From positions 1 to 16,913 of the forward strand of contig CAZELP010000033.1 of assembly GCA_964513205.1 (NCBI GenBank): DNA of 16,913 nt, written 5' to 3'. Below are positions 15,694 to 16,913 of this stretch, piece after piece (position 1 is the first letter of the stretch; every line of letters starts with the position of its first letter). The translations under genes and the position numbers were made by a program. A model generated the notes under the pieces. The model was not told the origin of the DNA, made no database searches, and saw nothing but the letters and a program-made list of their open reading frames with translations. Origin of the DNA: JAGVJT01 sp964513205 (GTDB lineage: Bacteria; Pseudomonadota; Gammaproteobacteria; Legionellales; Legionellaceae).

Positions 15694-16662
15694 ATGTCGC
15701 TTCAGTCTCTTCGTGAACTGGTAAAAAATGACTTTGACGCGGTTAATGCGTTTATTGCATCAAGCAGTCATTCATCGATACCACTCGCTTCTGACCTGAT
15801 TACTCATCTCATAGAAAGTGGGGGAAAACGACTACGTCCCTTATTGGTGATTTTGGCCAGTAAAGCATGCCGCTATATGGGAGATAAACACATTGTTTTA
15901 GCAACTATGATGGAGTTTTTTCATACGGCCACACTACTTCACGATGATGTGATCGATGAATCTATCTTACGTCGTGGTCGAGAAACAGCACATGAAATAT
16001 GGGGAAGCAAAGCAAGTATCCTAGCTGGAGACTATCTTTTTGTTCGATACATGCAACTCATGCTGACATTAGAGAATCCCTCGATCATGCATGTACTAAC
16101 CGATATGGCGCTCGAAGTCGCTTCTGGAGAGATGCAACAACTCACCAATCGTCATAATGTCGATTTGACAGAAGAAGCTTATTTTCATGTGATTCGTTCA
16201 AAGACTTCTCTTGTTTTTGCAGTTTCGGCACAGGCAAGCGCCATATTGAGTGGAGCCTCACAGGAAATTAATCAAGCACTCTACCATTATGGCTTATATT
16301 TGGGACATGGTTTTCAACTGATTGACGACGCTCTCGATTATTGTGCAAGCTCAGAAGTCATTGGGAAAAGCATTGGCGATGATCTGGCAAATGGAAAACC
16401 AACGATGCCACTGTTGTATGCGTTCCAACACGGAACGAGCGATCAAAAAGCCTTGATCAAAGAAAGTTTAGAAACACATTCTTTGGTTCATCTTCCTGAA
16501 ATTTTATCCATCATTGAAACAACAAAGGCGATTGAACATACGCGTGCATTGGCGAAAAGAGAGATAGAAAAAGCAAAACAAGCTTTGTCTATTCTACCTG
16601 AAAGTGATTATCGAGATGCACTTTTTACACTTGCAGAATATGCCATTGAGCGTCATCATTAA
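15694..16662 (+). CDS. ispB: Octaprenyl (polyprenyl) diphosphate synthase
   Basis: Extends farnesyl diphosphate with isopentenyl units to make the side chain of ubiquinone/menaquinone. With the ATG at 15694 the protein has 322 residues, nearly the same as E. coli IspB. It shows GGKRLRP (43-49), the first aspartate-rich motif LLHDDVIDES with DDVID at 84-88, and the second motif LIDDALDY with Asp 211, 212 and 215. The small residues before the first motif (FFHTAT) fit a long-chain product, but chain length cannot be read reliably. The ATG at 15652 would add 14 residues without family counterpart and lies before the predicted transcription start. AGGA (15682-15685) is eight bases before the chosen ATG. 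The tRNA gene follows after 17 bases with no terminator, so the two may share a transcript. Confidence 0.92.
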   Translation: MSLQSLRELVKNDFDAVNAFIASSSHSSIPLASDLITHLIESGGKRLRPLLVILASKACRYMGDKHIVLATMMEFFHTATLLHDDVIDESILRRGRETAHEIWGSKASILAGDYLFVRYMQLMLTLENPSIMHVLTDMALEVASGEMQQLTNRHNVDLTEEAYFHVIRSKTSLVFAVSAQASAILSGASQEINQALYHYGLYLGHGFQLIDDALDYCASSEVIGKSIGDDLANGKPTMPLLYAFQHGTSDQKALIKESLETHSLVHLPEILSIIETTKAIEHTRALAKREIEKAKQALSILPESDYRDALFTLAEYAIERHH

Positions 16663-16679
16663 ACTGATCATCTAACCAT

Positions 16680-16756
16680 CGGAGTGTAGCTCAGCCTGGT
16701 AGAGCACTGCCTTCGGGAGGCAGGGGTCGCAGGTTCAATTCCTGTCACTCCGACCA
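16680..16756 (+). tRNA. tRNA-Pro (anticodon CGG)
   Basis: A full cloverleaf of 77 bases. The acceptor arm pairs CGGAGTG (16680-16686) with CACTCCG (16746-16752). The D-arm is GCTC/GAGC (16689-16692, 16702-16705). The anticodon arm is CTGCC/GGCAG (16707-16711, 16719-16723) with loop TTCGGGA and anticodon CGG at 16714-16716. The T-arm is GCAGG/CCTGT with one G-U pair and loop TTCAATT. Discriminator A is followed by an encoded CCA (16754-16756). It closely resembles the E. coli CGG proline tRNA and reads CCG codons. Confidence 0.97.
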
Positions 16757-16778
16757 TATAAAATTTTTTCTAAATATC

Positions 16779-16785
16779 AACTATA
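16779..16785 (+). repeat. Left copy of a 7-bp direct repeat (target-site duplication)
   Basis: AACTATA here is repeated exactly at 16896-16902. The two copies directly abut the ends of the inverted-repeat element, as expected of a target duplication made on insertion. Identity breaks on both sides (C versus T before, A versus C after), so the repeat is exactly seven bases. Confidence 0.7.
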
Positions 16786-16895
16786 ACGTGATTCTCAACT
16801 TTTTATGGGTCCTGTCGCTGCAGGTATCCCAGACGTGCTCGCGTCTGAGACCCCTCCTTTCGCGCCACCCGTAACAAAAAAGTTGAGAATAGCGT
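16786..16895. mobile_element. 110-bp MITE-like element with 19-bp terminal inverted repeats
   Basis: The left end reads ACGTGATTCTCAACTTTTT. The reverse complement of the right end reads ACGCTATTCTCAACTTTTT, so 17 of 19 positions match, including 14 consecutive bases at the inner side. A perfect 7-bp direct repeat flanks the element. There is no open reading frame inside, so it would be non-autonomous. The centre is GC-richer than the surroundings and can fold. GGGTC (16807-16811) pairs with GACCC (16849-16853) around two small hairpins, CCTG/CAGG (16811-16814, 16821-16824) and CAGACG/CGTCTG (16830-16835, 16842-16847); the pairing of C16811 can belong to only one stem. It lies 29 bases after the tRNA. 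The parent transposase is not in the window. IS982-type elements have variable short target duplications and ends starting with AC, as I recall, but this assignment is tentative. Confidence 0.75.
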
Positions 16896-16902
16896 AACTA
16901 TA
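16896..16902 (+). repeat. Right copy of a 7-bp direct repeat (target-site duplication)
   Basis: AACTATA, identical to 16779-16785, immediately follows the right inverted repeat. The remaining bases to the window end (16903-16913) hold nothing I can identify. Confidence 0.7.
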
Positions 16903-16913
16903 CTCATTGCATA

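Noticed and set aside
16680..16913. Integrative element attached at the tRNA 3' end
   Set aside because: No repeat of the tRNA 3' end and no integrase gene is visible; the inverted repeats and the 7-bp duplication fit a transposed element better.

Overview
The window reads as chromosomal DNA of a Gram-negative gammaproteobacterium. The evidence is msbA-lpxK for lipid A export and maturation, a FadL-type outer-membrane protein, and IspB. The AT-leaning composition, a LysC-LysA fusion, a complete leucine-degradation (liu) operon and a small secreted protein of a type I associate with Legionella together suggest a member of the Legionellales. That placement is inferred from memory of gene content, not from a search.

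Layout. Positions 1-2051 (minus strand) hold the start of lpxK, cut by the window edge, and msbA, overlapping by one base. Divergent from msbA is a small secreted protein of unknown function (2171-2572). It ends at a hairpin (2603-2638) whose T-tract lies on the minus strand, so the hairpin best serves the convergent FadL-like porin gene (2654-4051, minus, GTG start). Divergent again is a bifunctional aspartate kinase/diaminopimelate decarboxylase gene (4227-6788). Its 3' end overlaps by 14 bases the 3' end of a convergent methyltransferase-like gene (6775-7479, minus).

Positions 7554-15624 (plus) form a leucine-catabolism cluster. The order is isovaleryl-CoA dehydrogenase, acetyl-CoA acetyltransferase, a small three-helix membrane protein of unknown function, methylcrotonyl-CoA carboxylase carboxyltransferase subunit, methylglutaconyl-CoA hydratase, the biotin-carrying carboxylase subunit and HMG-CoA lyase. 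A good sigma70-type promoter (7492-7520) precedes it. Together the enzymes convert isovaleryl-CoA to acetyl-CoA and acetoacetate, and the thiolase can split acetoacetyl-CoA. No transcriptional regulator of the pathway and no acetoacetate-activating enzyme is present.

Next come ispB (polyprenyl diphosphate synthase for the quinone side chain), whose promoter overlaps the end of the HMG-CoA lyase gene, and a tRNA-Pro(CGG) gene. Just after the tRNA, at 16786-16895, lies a 110-bp non-coding element with 19-bp terminal inverted repeats. It is flanked by a perfect 7-bp direct repeat (AACTATA), the expected form of a MITE. This is the most novel-looking item in the window. I saw no CRISPR array, prophage, toxin-antitoxin or defence system; the rest is largely housekeeping and catabolic.
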